From Ardenticatenaceae bacterium (GTDB taxonomy: Bacteria > Chloroflexota > Anaerolineae > Promineifilales > Promineifilaceae): 64,000 bases of DNA. The stretch is from positions 1-64,000 of the forward strand of contig JACKCC010000020.1 in the NCBI GenBank assembly GCA_020634245.1, read 5' to 3'. Shown piece by piece: positions 17,998 through 25,228 of the stretch. The position numbers were made by a program, and so were the translations under genes. Numbering within the stretch: position 1 is the stretch's first letter; each line of letters starts with the position of its first letter. The notes beneath the pieces are model-generated. The model was not told the DNA's origin. It searched no databases and saw only the letters and a program-made list of their open reading frames with translations.

Positions 17998-18147
17998 TCA
18001 TAGGTTAAGAAACGGCCGTTCTTCCCCCACCTTCCTCGCCAACACATCCAACCGACCCTGCCTCAAGAAATACAGCACCAGATTCCGGGCCAGGGCCAGT
18101 TTGCCATCATCACGCCATGCATCGGGATCAGAAAGCAAATCAATTTT
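17998..18147 (-). pseudogene. Gene 3'-end remnant, copy 3 (longest)
   Basis: The minus strand is open for about 50 codons, from a TAA near 18147 to TGA at 17998-18000. It reads IDLLSDPDAWRDDGKLALAR, then NLVLYFLRQGRLDVLARKVG and a RPFLNL end. No start codon is present, so it is a truncated C terminus. It is probably the parent of the tandem copies at 17656 and 17836. EAD-like character is suspected but unproven. Confidence 0.55.
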
Positions 18148-18538
18148 AATTTATCAACAGTGCAATTAAGAGTACAAGGGTGGTAAAGGCCCAAAAAAGT
18201 GTCAAGCCGGATATTTGAGATTGTTTTGTTTGCACATATTGCCCACATTTCCAGCAATATACGCCGGGTTCGTTTCTGACCCGCCTCTGTATTCGCCTAG
18301 CATGTTCGGTGTTTCGCATGTTGTATTCACCATCATTCAAAGGGCTGGGGAAGAAGATGGTTGTGTTGCAACGTGGTGAAGAACACTTGATTGGTTTAGG
18401 TGGAATGAAAAAACCTTCGTAAGCACGTGTATGTTTTATATTATCTGTAGGGTTATCAAGTCGTGTACCGCAATGGGTGCAGATATTTCCAATGTAGAAA
18501 TTGGAACCACCACACATGGGACAATATAATTCAGCCAT
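18146..18538 (-). CDS. Zinc-ribbon membrane protein, function unknown
   Basis: A 130-residue protein with an N-terminal double zinc knuckle (CPMCG x9 CTHCG at residues 6-22), a second Cys set (CSSPRC about residues 52-57, later CWKC about 94-97), and a hydrophobic C-terminal helix (LFWAFTTLVLLIALLIN). This is the layout of tail-anchored zinc-ribbon proteins. Its ATG overlaps the stop of the 68-codon fragment upstream (TAATG). The gene is AT-richer than its neighbours and contains no ACGGCCGT, which suits recent acquisition. Not recognised beyond the zinc ribbons. Confidence 0.65.
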   Translation of the reverse strand: MAELYCPMCGGSNFYIGNICTHCGTRLDNPTDNIKHTRAYEGFFIPPKPIKCSSPRCNTTIFFPSPLNDGEYNMRNTEHARRIQRRVRNEPGVYCWKCGQYVQTKQSQISGLTLFWAFTTLVLLIALLIN

Positions 18539-18744
18539 TATGTTTCCTCCACGATGGCGATTTCGGCGGGGGTGAGGCTGTAGAGCTGGTAAACAATCTG
18601 GTCGATGAGGCGGTCGGTGGCGGTGAGGCGCTGGCTGAGGCGGGCCAGGAAACCTTTATAGCCATTGTAGTGGGTCTCGATGGATTTGGGGGCGTTTGTT
18701 ATCATGATTATAGATTTAACAGAGTAGCAAGAGTGGCATGTCAA
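18538..18744 (-). pseudogene. C-terminal fragment of a type IIG-like methyltransferase
   Basis: A 68-codon frame whose end, LIDQIVYQLYSLTPAEIAIVEE, aligns with the last residues of the complete restriction-modification protein 1.2 kb away (LNQQVYALFHLTPEEIQIIE). This tail is typical of Eco57I-like and related DNA methyltransferases. The rest of the protein is missing, so the frame is best read as a remnant or duplicated tail, although it is open and could be translated between the TPR and zinc-ribbon genes. Confidence 0.65.
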
Positions 18745-19698
18745 TTAAAGCCAAAACTGCCACCACTTCTTGTTCAACTTCTTTTGCAAATAGTTTAGTT
18801 GCTTGATCGTACTGTCTGCTTCAGAATGATTGCCTTCTTTCAATATTTGAACTGCTTCCTGTGTGAAATCAAAGGCTTTTTGAATTTGCCCCAATTGGAA
18901 GTATGCCCCTCCAATATGTTTGAGAATAAGCGCTTCCTTATAGCTGTTGCCAATTTCACGGTAAAGTGTCAACGCTTTTTCATAATGGTCAAATGCTTCC
19001 TCACTATCGCCGCGAAACAAATAAATTGTGCCCAAATTGTGGTGAACATTTGCTCGAGGGTCGTCCTCACCAACCTCATCAAAGATTGTTAGTGCCTGTT
19101 CATATAATTTGAAACCACGCTCTACCTTTCCCGAATCTAAGTAAAGCCCACCTAAACTGCTAAGGTAAGCCCCTTCTTTACTACGATCCTCAATTTCACG
19201 TGAAATATCTAGAGCTTCATTAAAACAATTGATAGCACGATCGTGTTCTCGGAAGAGTGCATAAGTCGATCCCAATTTGGCAAGTTGTTTAACTTCAGCA
19301 GAGCGGTCTCCCATGCCCCGGTAAATTTCCAAAGATTGTTTATGGTGTTCAATTGCAGGTGAAAGTTGAAGCAAGTAGGTATACGTTTGACCAAGTCGAC
19401 TCAGAATGCTGGCCTCTTCAAGGCTATCTTCAATTTCGCGGACAATTGACAAACCTAGGTCATATTGCTTGACGGCTACCTCAAGAAAACCGGTGGAACG
19501 AAACTTATCGCCTAAATTAAGGAGCGCAGCCACTTCGGAACGACGATCGCTATTTTCTCGTGCGAGAGCCAATTCCCGATAAATATTCTCGAGTTCTGGT
19601 TCTTTCTGAATAAGGTCTTGAAGTCTAAAAACAACCGTTACCTTGCCCTTTTCATATTTACGAAGAAGAACGGCTTCCTGATTTTCTTTTTGTGTCAT
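18745..19698 (-). CDS. Tetratricopeptide-repeat protein
   Basis: A 317-residue protein with about six 40-residue TPR units (for example LGQTYTYLLQLSPAIEHHKQ, LGSTYALFREHDRAINCFNE, LGTIYLFRGDSEEAFDHYEK). Spacing of 40 rather than 34 residues is the Tetratricopeptide_7/12-like form. The C terminus KKWWQFWL is an aromatic cap seen in TPR proteins of cyanobacteria and Chloroflexota. GGAGGTGA 7 nt before the ATG fixes the start. It lies 63 bp downstream of the restriction-modification gene on the same strand. TPR arrays mediate protein contacts; the partner is unknown. The gene is AT-rich and lacks the ACGGCCGT palindrome. Confidence 0.8.
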   Translation of the reverse strand: MTQKENQEAVLLRKYEKGKVTVVFRLQDLIQKEPELENIYRELALARENSDRRSEVAALLNLGDKFRSTGFLEVAVKQYDLGLSIVREIEDSLEEASILSRLGQTYTYLLQLSPAIEHHKQSLEIYRGMGDRSAEVKQLAKLGSTYALFREHDRAINCFNEALDISREIEDRSKEGAYLSSLGGLYLDSGKVERGFKLYEQALTIFDEVGEDDPRANVHHNLGTIYLFRGDSEEAFDHYEKALTLYREIGNSYKEALILKHIGGAYFQLGQIQKAFDFTQEAVQILKEGNHSEADSTIKQLNYLQKKLNKKWWQFWL

Positions 19699-19761
19699 AT
19701 CATTTCACCTCCGACTAAACAATGGAGATTTCTGCAAGGTATGGGTTTAGGTGTAGCTCAA

Positions 19762-22700
19762 CTATACTTCGCCGTAGCTGTATTTGGTGCTGGTTTCGAT
19801 GATTTGGATTTCTTCCGGCGTCAGGTGGAAGAGGGCGTAGACTTGCTGGTTGAGGTTGGTTTCCAGGGCGATGATTTGGGCGGTGAGCTGTTGGTGCTGC
19901 TGTTGGGCGTCGGCCAGGAACAGTTCCCACTCGTGGCGCTCTTTGAGGGGGATGTCGCGCTTGAAGACGTTTTTGATTTGGGCGCGGAAGGCGGGGAAAT
20001 CGAGTTCCCACCAGGCGGTTAAGGCGTTGTTGAGGCTCCCATTTGCCATGCCCAAGTCGGTGACGATGCGGTGGCGGATTTGTTCGTGAAGGCGATAGCG
20101 GTTCTGGGAAGTGGACGTCAATTTTTCGGCAAGAGCCGAAATTTCATTATCTTCAATTTGTGTTATTGGAGGTATTGGAAGATTTTCGATGAATTGGCTT
20201 TTGAGTTGATAACGCATTAAGCCAGCTCTTTCACCAAGTGCGACACAAACCTGAGAAATAACAAACCAAATCGTACGTGACTGGAGAATTCCCAACAACG
20301 ACAAACTAGACGGTATCAAGAAAAAACTTGAATCGTTAGTGTACGCACCCTCTTTATCTAGCGAAAATCGGGGTATTTTTCCAATAATTGGCCAAAAGAT
20401 TTTCGTTTTCTCAAATTCATCGTAGTAATCGCATGATCGCAACTCCCACCAGTATTCGCCCTGATCCTGTCGTTTCTTAGCCTGAACCTTAAACTGGTGA
20501 AGATAAGTAGAAAGAGCAGGGCAGTAATTACTAAACGCTTCCCATGCTTCAGCTTCGCCTGGATACTGCCCAAACTTGCTTGTGGTCCAGCCCGAAGGAA
20601 TCGTTATGAGCCATACTTCAATATTATTCTTATGCCATGGCCGGAGGTCAGTACCACGCACGAGGGGTTTGATAAATTCTTTCGCATTGAAATCTGATTC
20701 TATTAATTTATTCCGTGTCTCGCCGTCAATATAGAATGCTTTATTGAACCCCGTCTTAACGCCGTAGTACATTCGATTTTCGATTATGTCTGCAAGCCGA
20801 AAGCCCATATCAGACAGTTTATTGAAGAGGTTTCTAGTTGCCTGATTCTCAAGCTGCCATCCAGTATCTGACTGATCATGCACTCCGATCTTGAAAAACT
20901 TATCAATAAACTGTTGCTTAAAATCAGAAACGCCTTCACCACGATTAAAAACGGCAACATCTGCTATTTGCTCTTTAGCAGGCATGTCTTTTTGGACAAA
21001 ATGTATTGCAGGGTATAAATCGGGTGCGTCTTCAAAAATCCTATTGTCACCCAAATCAATCAGTTGAGTTACTCTCATATTTTGGCGCAGATAGGCGCGT
21101 AAACTGGTGGCGTAATTGGCCCGCAGCCAGCTATTGCTGCTGATGTAACTGGTGACGCCTTCCTGCCGCAGCAGATTGATGGCCTGTTTGAAAAAGTAGA
21201 CAAACAGGTCAGCGGTTCCGGCGTAAACCTCGGCAAAGTGCTGGCTGAAAAATGGCTTGAGTGGCGTCAACTGCTCCTGGCGCACGTAAGGCGGGTTGCC
21301 AATCACGGCATCAAACCCGGCGGCGCGGCCCAGGTGGTTCCCGTACTCATCAAAAAAGACTTCGGGAAAGGCCAGCTCCCAGTGAAAATAGTCGTTCTCG
21401 GTCACCGCCGGGTGGGCCAGGAAGGTGGCGGCCGCTTCGTCGCTTAGGAGACTCGTCGATTTCCCCGGAAACTCAGAGTTTCCGGGGAAATGGGGGTTTC
21501 CGGGAAAATGGGTAGACAGATAATCAACCAGGGCGCGGTACTCCTCCGGGGCCATCGTGTTGCCAAAGTAGGCGCTCACCCACAGGTCGGCCAGCCGCCG
21601 CCAGCGGGCGATGTGCGTCTGCTGGATGTCGCGCCAGGCCGCTTCCTTGGCGTGCACGTCGTCAATGTCCAGCGTGGGCAGGCTCTCAATCGTCGCCACC
21701 CCCTTCACCGCCAACCCGGCATCCCGTGTAAACGCCCCCTCATCAAACAATTCCATCTGCTCCCCGCTCTCCTTCACCCCTTCACCCCTTCTCCCCTTCA
21801 CCCCTTCACTCTTTCCTCCCGGCGTCCGCGCCAAATCCCCCAGCCACGCCCCAATCAAACTATCCCCATGCTGGAGGTGGTGGTCGAGGAAGCTGAGGGG
21901 TTTGTCGGAAGCGGCCGTTTTCAACCACAGCGAGAGTTTGGCCAGTTCGACGGCCATCGGGTTTTTATCCACGCCGTAGATGCAGGCTTCGACGACGCGG
22001 CGTTTCCAGTACAACAGGTCGGTTTCGGCGGTGGTAGAAGTGACAGGCACTTCCGAGCCAACTTCTCCCAGTAAAGATGGTTCCAAAGTGCCTGTCACTT
22101 GAGCCTGCACGTACTCATCCGTGGCCAAAGCGCGGGCCAGGAAGTTGGTGGCCTCGACCAGGAAATGGCCCGACCCCATCGCCGGATCCAGGACGTTGAG
22201 GCGCAAAATCTCGGCGATGAAAAGGTCAGAGCTAGAGCGAGAGCTAGAGGAAGAAGTGCGGGCCTGGGTCTTGACGCGCTCCCGCGCCTGCTCGACCAGC
22301 GGCCCCAGCGTGTTGGCGACGATGTATTCGACGATGTAATCGGGCGTGTAGTAGGAGCCGGTGGCTTTACGCTCGCCTTTGTCGGTGGTCAGGTACAGTT
22401 CACCCGGCTGGCGGCGGTCGCCGTAGGTCTTGGCCTTGCCCTTTTGGGCCAGCGGCACCCAGGTCTCCACCCCCTTCTGGCTGATCGTCACCATCTCCTC
22501 GGCAGCGACGGCCACCTTGTATTCCAGCAGCCCCTCGTAAATCGAACCCAACTGGCGCACGTCCAGCGTGCGGTAATCGACGGTCTGGTAGGCGGGCGGT
22601 TTACCCTTTTCGATGATGCGCCGGGTGGCCAGGTAATCAATCGCCAGCGCCAGCGCCCGGTCGCCGACGAAATGTTCCTCTAAAAAGGGGTGCTGGGCCG

Positions 22701-23847
22701 AGTCGAACAAGCCGCCGTTGTAGCGGGGCACGCCCAAATCGGCGTTCAACTGCGGGTCGATGCCGCTGATGAGGCGGAACAGTTCGCCCAGTTGGTTCCA
22801 GTAGCGGCGACCGGTGGTGGGCAGGTTGGTTAGTTGATTGCGCTGGTTGTTGATTCTTTGGGCGAGGCGCTGCAAGGAATATTGTTCTTTGTAGAACGGG
22901 TTGGGCATGGGCAGCAGGGCGCGGCTTTCGCCGTAGAAGATGAAAAGCAGGCGGTAAAGCAGGTAGAGGCTGTTCTGGTAGACCTGGGCGCGGTGGCTGG
23001 GGTCGGCGGCATCCAGGCTGTCATCCCCGGCGAAAAAGCCGATGATCAACTGTTCCAGCGAGCGGTAGGCGTTGTCGCGCAAGTCGGCTTCCAGGGCCAG
23101 GGCGTAGCTGCGGCTCTGCTCCAGGGCATCGCTGAGGAAAACGCGCCCGCTTTTATCAGGCCGAAACGCTCCCTGGTTGAAAAAGAGCCAGAAGTAAATG
23201 GCTACGGCCGTTGCCTTCGTCTCATCCGGCTGTTCCAGCGCGGCCAGCAAATCAATCTCGAAGTAGGTTTCCAGCGTCCGGGAACTGTTTTTGTGGAGCA
23301 AGCGCCAGATACGGCCGTTGCTCAACACCCCCCATTCCAGCCCAGTCAACGACAGGTACGTGTCAATCTGGTACATCGGGTTCTGGTCATCGAAGATGGG
23401 CTGCGTGCCCGTCTTTTTGCTCAGGTTAACGTCCCACTGCTTGACTTCGCCCACGGCCAGGGCGGTTTGGGCGTATTCGGCGGTGTTTTGTTTGGCAACG
23501 GCCGTTTGCCTTGCCGCCGCATCGGGGAAAAAGAAAAAGTCGGGCTTCTTGATTTTCCCCTGCCAGCCGGGAATCGTCGCCTGCCCCTCCCATTCGGTAT
23601 GGCCCAATTGGGCGAAAATCGGTTTGAACCATTTATCTTCCAACTGGTCTTCGTTGTAATGAGGCAGTTGGGCCTTTTCCTCGGCGTACAACTGGCGCAG
23701 CCAGGTCAGGAACGTTTGGGCCTGCGGGATGGCCTCACGCCATCTGTCACTGCGGCGCAGGATGTCGTCCAGATAATGGTCAGAAAAGAGGGATTGGTTG
23801 TTGTGGCTGGTCAGGCCCAGTGGTAGTTGCGATGCGCCGAAAGTCAT
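19762..23847 (-). CDS. Type IIG restriction-modification enzyme (nuclease-methyltransferase fusion)
   Basis: About 1361 residues from the ATG at 23847 (MTFGASQLPLG), preceded by AGGAG. The N-terminal region has a PD-(D/E)XK nuclease pattern: KKPDFFFF with D103, then AVGEVK with E134 and K136. An N6-adenine methyltransferase core follows, with motif I DPAMGSGHFL (D554) and motif IV GNPPY (N851). A C-terminal target-recognition region ends in VYALFHLTPEEI. This architecture fits a single-chain type IIG enzyme that both cuts and methylates DNA. No separate specificity or restriction subunit is adjacent. Three repeat segments are read through in frame (21460-21512, 21769-21812, 22038-22100). Activity is not proven. 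Confidence 0.85.
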   Translation of the reverse strand: MTFGASQLPLGLTSHNNQSLFSDHYLDDILRRSDRWREAIPQAQTFLTWLRQLYAEEKAQLPHYNEDQLEDKWFKPIFAQLGHTEWEGQATIPGWQGKIKKPDFFFFPDAAARQTAVAKQNTAEYAQTALAVGEVKQWDVNLSKKTGTQPIFDDQNPMYQIDTYLSLTGLEWGVLSNGRIWRLLHKNSSRTLETYFEIDLLAALEQPDETKATAVAIYFWLFFNQGAFRPDKSGRVFLSDALEQSRSYALALEADLRDNAYRSLEQLIIGFFAGDDSLDAADPSHRAQVYQNSLYLLYRLLFIFYGESRALLPMPNPFYKEQYSLQRLAQRINNQRNQLTNLPTTGRRYWNQLGELFRLISGIDPQLNADLGVPRYNGGLFDSAQHPFLEEHFVGDRALALAIDYLATRRIIEKGKPPAYQTVDYRTLDVRQLGSIYEGLLEYKVAVAAEEMVTISQKGVETWVPLAQKGKAKTYGDRRQPGELYLTTDKGERKATGSYYTPDYIVEYIVANTLGPLVEQARERVKTQARTSSSSSRSSSDLFIAEILRLNVLDPAMGSGHFLVEATNFLARALATDEYVQAQVTGTLEPSLLGEVGSEVPVTSTTAETDLLYWKRRVVEACIYGVDKNPMAVELAKLSLWLKTAASDKPLSFLDHHLQHGDSLIGAWLGDLARTPGGKSEGVKGRRGEGVKESGEQMELFDEGAFTRDAGLAVKGVATIESLPTLDIDDVHAKEAAWRDIQQTHIARWRRLADLWVSAYFGNTMAPEEYRALVDYLSTHFPGNPHFPGNSEFPGKSTSLLSDEAAATFLAHPAVTENDYFHWELAFPEVFFDEYGNHLGRAAGFDAVIGNPPYVRQEQLTPLKPFFSQHFAEVYAGTADLFVYFFKQAINLLRQEGVTSYISSNSWLRANYATSLRAYLRQNMRVTQLIDLGDNRIFEDAPDLYPAIHFVQKDMPAKEQIADVAVFNRGEGVSDFKQQFIDKFFKIGVHDQSDTGWQLENQATRNLFNKLSDMGFRLADIIENRMYYGVKTGFNKAFYIDGETRNKLIESDFNAKEFIKPLVRGTDLRPWHKNNIEVWLITIPSGWTTSKFGQYPGEAEAWEAFSNYCPALSTYLHQFKVQAKKRQDQGEYWWELRSCDYYDEFEKTKIFWPIIGKIPRFSLDKEGAYTNDSSFFLIPSSLSLLGILQSRTIWFVISQVCVALGERAGLMRYQLKSQFIENLPIPPITQIEDNEISALAEKLTSTSQNRYRLHEQIRHRIVTDLGMANGSLNNALTAWWELDFPAFRAQIKNVFKRDIPLKERHEWELFLADAQQQHQQLTAQIIALETNLNQQVYALFHLTPEEIQIIETSTKYSYGEV
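21460..21512. repeat. TTTCCCCGGAAACTC palindrome inserted in a coding region
   Basis: Two perfect 15-nt arms (21460-21474, 21476-21490) around a single base, followed by a further TTTCCGGGAAAAT half-site. In frame it encodes a run of Phe-Pro-Gly-Asn/Lys repeats at about residues 779-796. The same core builds the intergenic hairpin at 52760-52816. Confidence 0.8.
21769..21812. repeat. Short tandem repeat CCTTCACCC inside the R-M gene
   Basis: Four or five copies of CTTCACCCCTT-type units. They are read in frame as EGVKGRRGEGVKE near residues 679-693. A related GGTGACAAGGTGAAGG string occurs inside the YfhO-like gene at about 30383-30417. Confidence 0.65.
22038..22100. repeat. AAGTGACAGGCACTT element inserted in frame in the R-M gene
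   Basis: The arms AAGTGACAGGCACTT (22038-22052) and AAGTGCCTGTCACTT (22086-22100) are inverted copies, 63 bp end to end, exactly 21 codons. It lies at about residues 583-604, between motifs I and IV, and encodes a Thr/Glu/Val-rich loop. Confidence 0.8.
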
Positions 23848-24013
23848 GAAAGCCGCTCCTGTGCTGTTGGGGAAAACGGGTAAGTCCTTTGAATTAGAGA
23901 CACTGAACCTCCCGTTTTCCCTAAGCAAACCACAAAGAAATGGTGCATTTTTCATCAAAAATCTTCTTGTGGTTTGCCCTGATCTGGTTCCCGCCCAATT
24001 ATAACAAATATCT

Positions 24014-24196
24014 CGTAGGGGCGCGGCAATCGGCCAAAACGTTGGCCAAACGAACGGCTTTGTCACCGATTGCCTCGCCTCGCCCGCGTAACGGCCGTTC
24101 ATGACCATATCAAGCGAGGCGGTTGTCGTAGGGGCGAGGCAATCGGCCAAAACGTTGGCCAAACAAACGGCTTCGTCACCGATCGCCTCGCCCGCC
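24014..24196. repeat. Two direct copies of a GGGGCGAGGCAATCGG stem-loop element
   Basis: Copy 1 is 24014-24089 and copy 2 is 24127-24196; they share GGCCAAAACGTTGGCCAAAC exactly. Within each, GGGGCG(A/C)GGCAATCGG is inverted as CCGAT(T/C)GCCTCGCC at the other end, so each can fold into a long hairpin. Confidence 0.8.
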
Positions 24197-24207
24197 TAAC
24201 TTGAGGA

Positions 24208-24361
24208 GTCGGAAAGATCAAGCTGAATCGTCACAAAAGTCAACTTGGGCAGTCTCAAGAGTCAGGTTGAGAAGTCCCAAGAGTCAACCTGGGCAGTCTC
24301 AAGACTCAGGTTGAGAAGTCCCCAGAGTCAACCTGGGTAGTCACAAAAGTCAATTTGAGAA
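24208..24361. repeat. 22-bp tandem array with alternating inverted units
   Basis: Seven consecutive units of exactly 22 bp, each starting GTC (24208, 24230, 24252, 24274, 24296, 24318) plus 24340. Inner units alternate between a TCAACCTGGG type and a TCAGGTTGAG type, whose cores TCAACCTG and CAGGTTGA are reverse complements. The outermost units are more degenerate. Confidence 0.85.
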
Positions 24362-24393
24362 GCCGGACGACTCTGAAGGGTCTGGCACGGCCA

Positions 24394-24741
24394 TTAACCC
24401 TTGGGCGCTAACTGCCGGACATAAGCCAGAGTCTTCTCCGAATCGCTGATTCCGGCCACCTTCTCCAACTGCGAAACAAAACTGTCCTGGCAAACTACAA
24501 CAAAGGCTTCTGCATCTGATTCAAAAATGATGATTTTTTGGCGCGGTATACGGTTGAGAATGATGTCGCCGGCAATATCCTGAGCGCCATCGGGCAAAAA
24601 AATGTTCTTGCCTGTGCTAACAAAGATTGTCCACTCAGTAGAATCGTGACGAATTTGCCGGAATTCATTTAACCGCTTTAACGTGATAACGGCCGTTTTT
24701 TTAACCGGCAAAAATCTGGTAACAAGGCGATGTTGTCTCAT
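24394..24741 (-). CDS. Small protein of unknown function
   Basis: A 115-residue frame from the ATG at 24741 (MRQHRLVTRFLPVKK). No domain was recognised. It has an alternating beta-strand character (TEWTIFVSTGKNIFL, KIIIFESDAEAFVVV), and a basic N terminus and no signal peptide or membrane helix. A GAGAG lies about 8 nt upstream. It is next to the repeat region and 57 bp from the secreted-protein gene upstream on the same strand. It could be a real small gene; coding evidence is only an open frame plus one ACGGCCGT octamer, as in neighbouring core genes. Confidence 0.5.
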   Translation of the reverse strand: MRQHRLVTRFLPVKKTAVITLKRLNEFRQIRHDSTEWTIFVSTGKNIFLPDGAQDIAGDIILNRIPRQKIIIFESDAEAFVVVCQDSFVSQLEKVAGISDSEKTLAYVRQLAPKG

Positions 24742-24798
24742 GGAGATGGCTCTCTTTCGTTGGTAAATCACAAAAAGGCATATCGATAAGCCCCGGAG

Positions 24799-25206
24799 CT
24801 AATCGGCATTGATCACAAATAAACGGCCGTCTTCAATATACATACCTGAAAAGTTAATTTGGGTCGGGCTGCATTCACCAATAAGATACGACCAATAACC
24901 ACTGGTCAAAAGATTGAGGTCTGTAGCCAGACAATTGCCTTCACACTCACTCGAATCGGTGCATGTCATGCCCGCATCAGTTGTGGGCATATTGCACAAC
25001 ATCGTACTTTCCATTCCAAACGGCGCCCAATCGCCGCCGGCAGCCTGACAATCAGCCTGATTTTGAGGTCTTGGTGGCGGCGTCACTGAAGGGCGGCGGG
25101 TTGGCTGCACCATCGAACCAGCTTGTGCCGCCGAATACAAACTCCAGCCACATAGGCAAACCATGATTATGGTGAGGATCAGGAGGATAAATACCGCCTT
25201 TCTCAT
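24799..25206 (-). CDS. Secreted or anchored Cys-containing protein, unknown function
   Basis: A 135-residue protein from the ATG at 25206 (MRKAVFILLILTIIMVC), preceded by AAGGAG 6 nt upstream. The N terminus is a membrane helix or signal peptide. A short Pro/Thr-rich linker is followed by a domain with about seven cysteines in pairs (CQAAGGDW, MLCNMP, MTCTDSSECEGNC, GECSP), suggesting disulfides outside the cell. No family was recognised. The 5' untranslated region carries a perfect hairpin at 25229-25251. Confidence 0.6.
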   Translation of the reverse strand: MRKAVFILLILTIIMVCLCGWSLYSAAQAGSMVQPTRRPSVTPPPRPQNQADCQAAGGDWAPFGMESTMLCNMPTTDAGMTCTDSSECEGNCLATDLNLLTSGYWSYLIGECSPTQINFSGMYIEDGRLFVINAD

Positions 25207-25228
25207 GTCTGGCTCCTTCATAAATGGG

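Larger units (their letters stand above)
17443..18145. repeat. Composite array: hairpin elements alternating with decayed gene ends
   Basis: This 700-bp gap has no intact gene. On the plus strand it reads hairpin B (17591-17653), gene-end copy 1 (about 17656-17770), hairpin C (17771-17833), gene-end copy 2 (about 17836-17924), hairpin D (17925-17988), gene-end copy 3 (17998-18147). Units repeat at 180 and 154 bp. Bases 17443-17590 hold the livK upstream region, with no clear promoter seen. Confidence 0.8.
23848..24393. other. Intergenic repeat region upstream of the R-M gene
   Basis: No gene is visible. In order it holds an inverted repeat based on GGGAAAACGGG / CCCGTTTTCCC (about 23870-23921), an inverted repeat based on GCAAACCACAA / TTGTGGTTTGC (about 23925-23977), two roughly 70-bp direct copies of a stem-loop element (24014-24089, 24127-24196), and a 22-bp tandem array (24208-24361). 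Confidence 0.7.

Noticed and set aside
22834..23826. Plus-strand frame of 330 codons
   Set aside because: It lies fully antisense to the conserved nuclease/methyltransferase gene and its product shows no domain; it is a shadow of GC-biased codons.
19762..23847. BREX PglX or type I HsdM
   Set aside because: No other BREX genes, HsdS or HsdR are adjacent, and an N-terminal PD-(D/E)XK pattern fits a single-chain type IIG enzyme better.
23848..24162. 105-residue N-terminal extension of the R-M enzyme
   Set aside because: The stretch consists of translated hairpin repeats; the ATG at 23847 has a ribosome site and starts the conserved region.
24208..24361. CRISPR array
   Set aside because: Repeats are contiguous 22-bp units without unique spacers and no cas genes are nearby.
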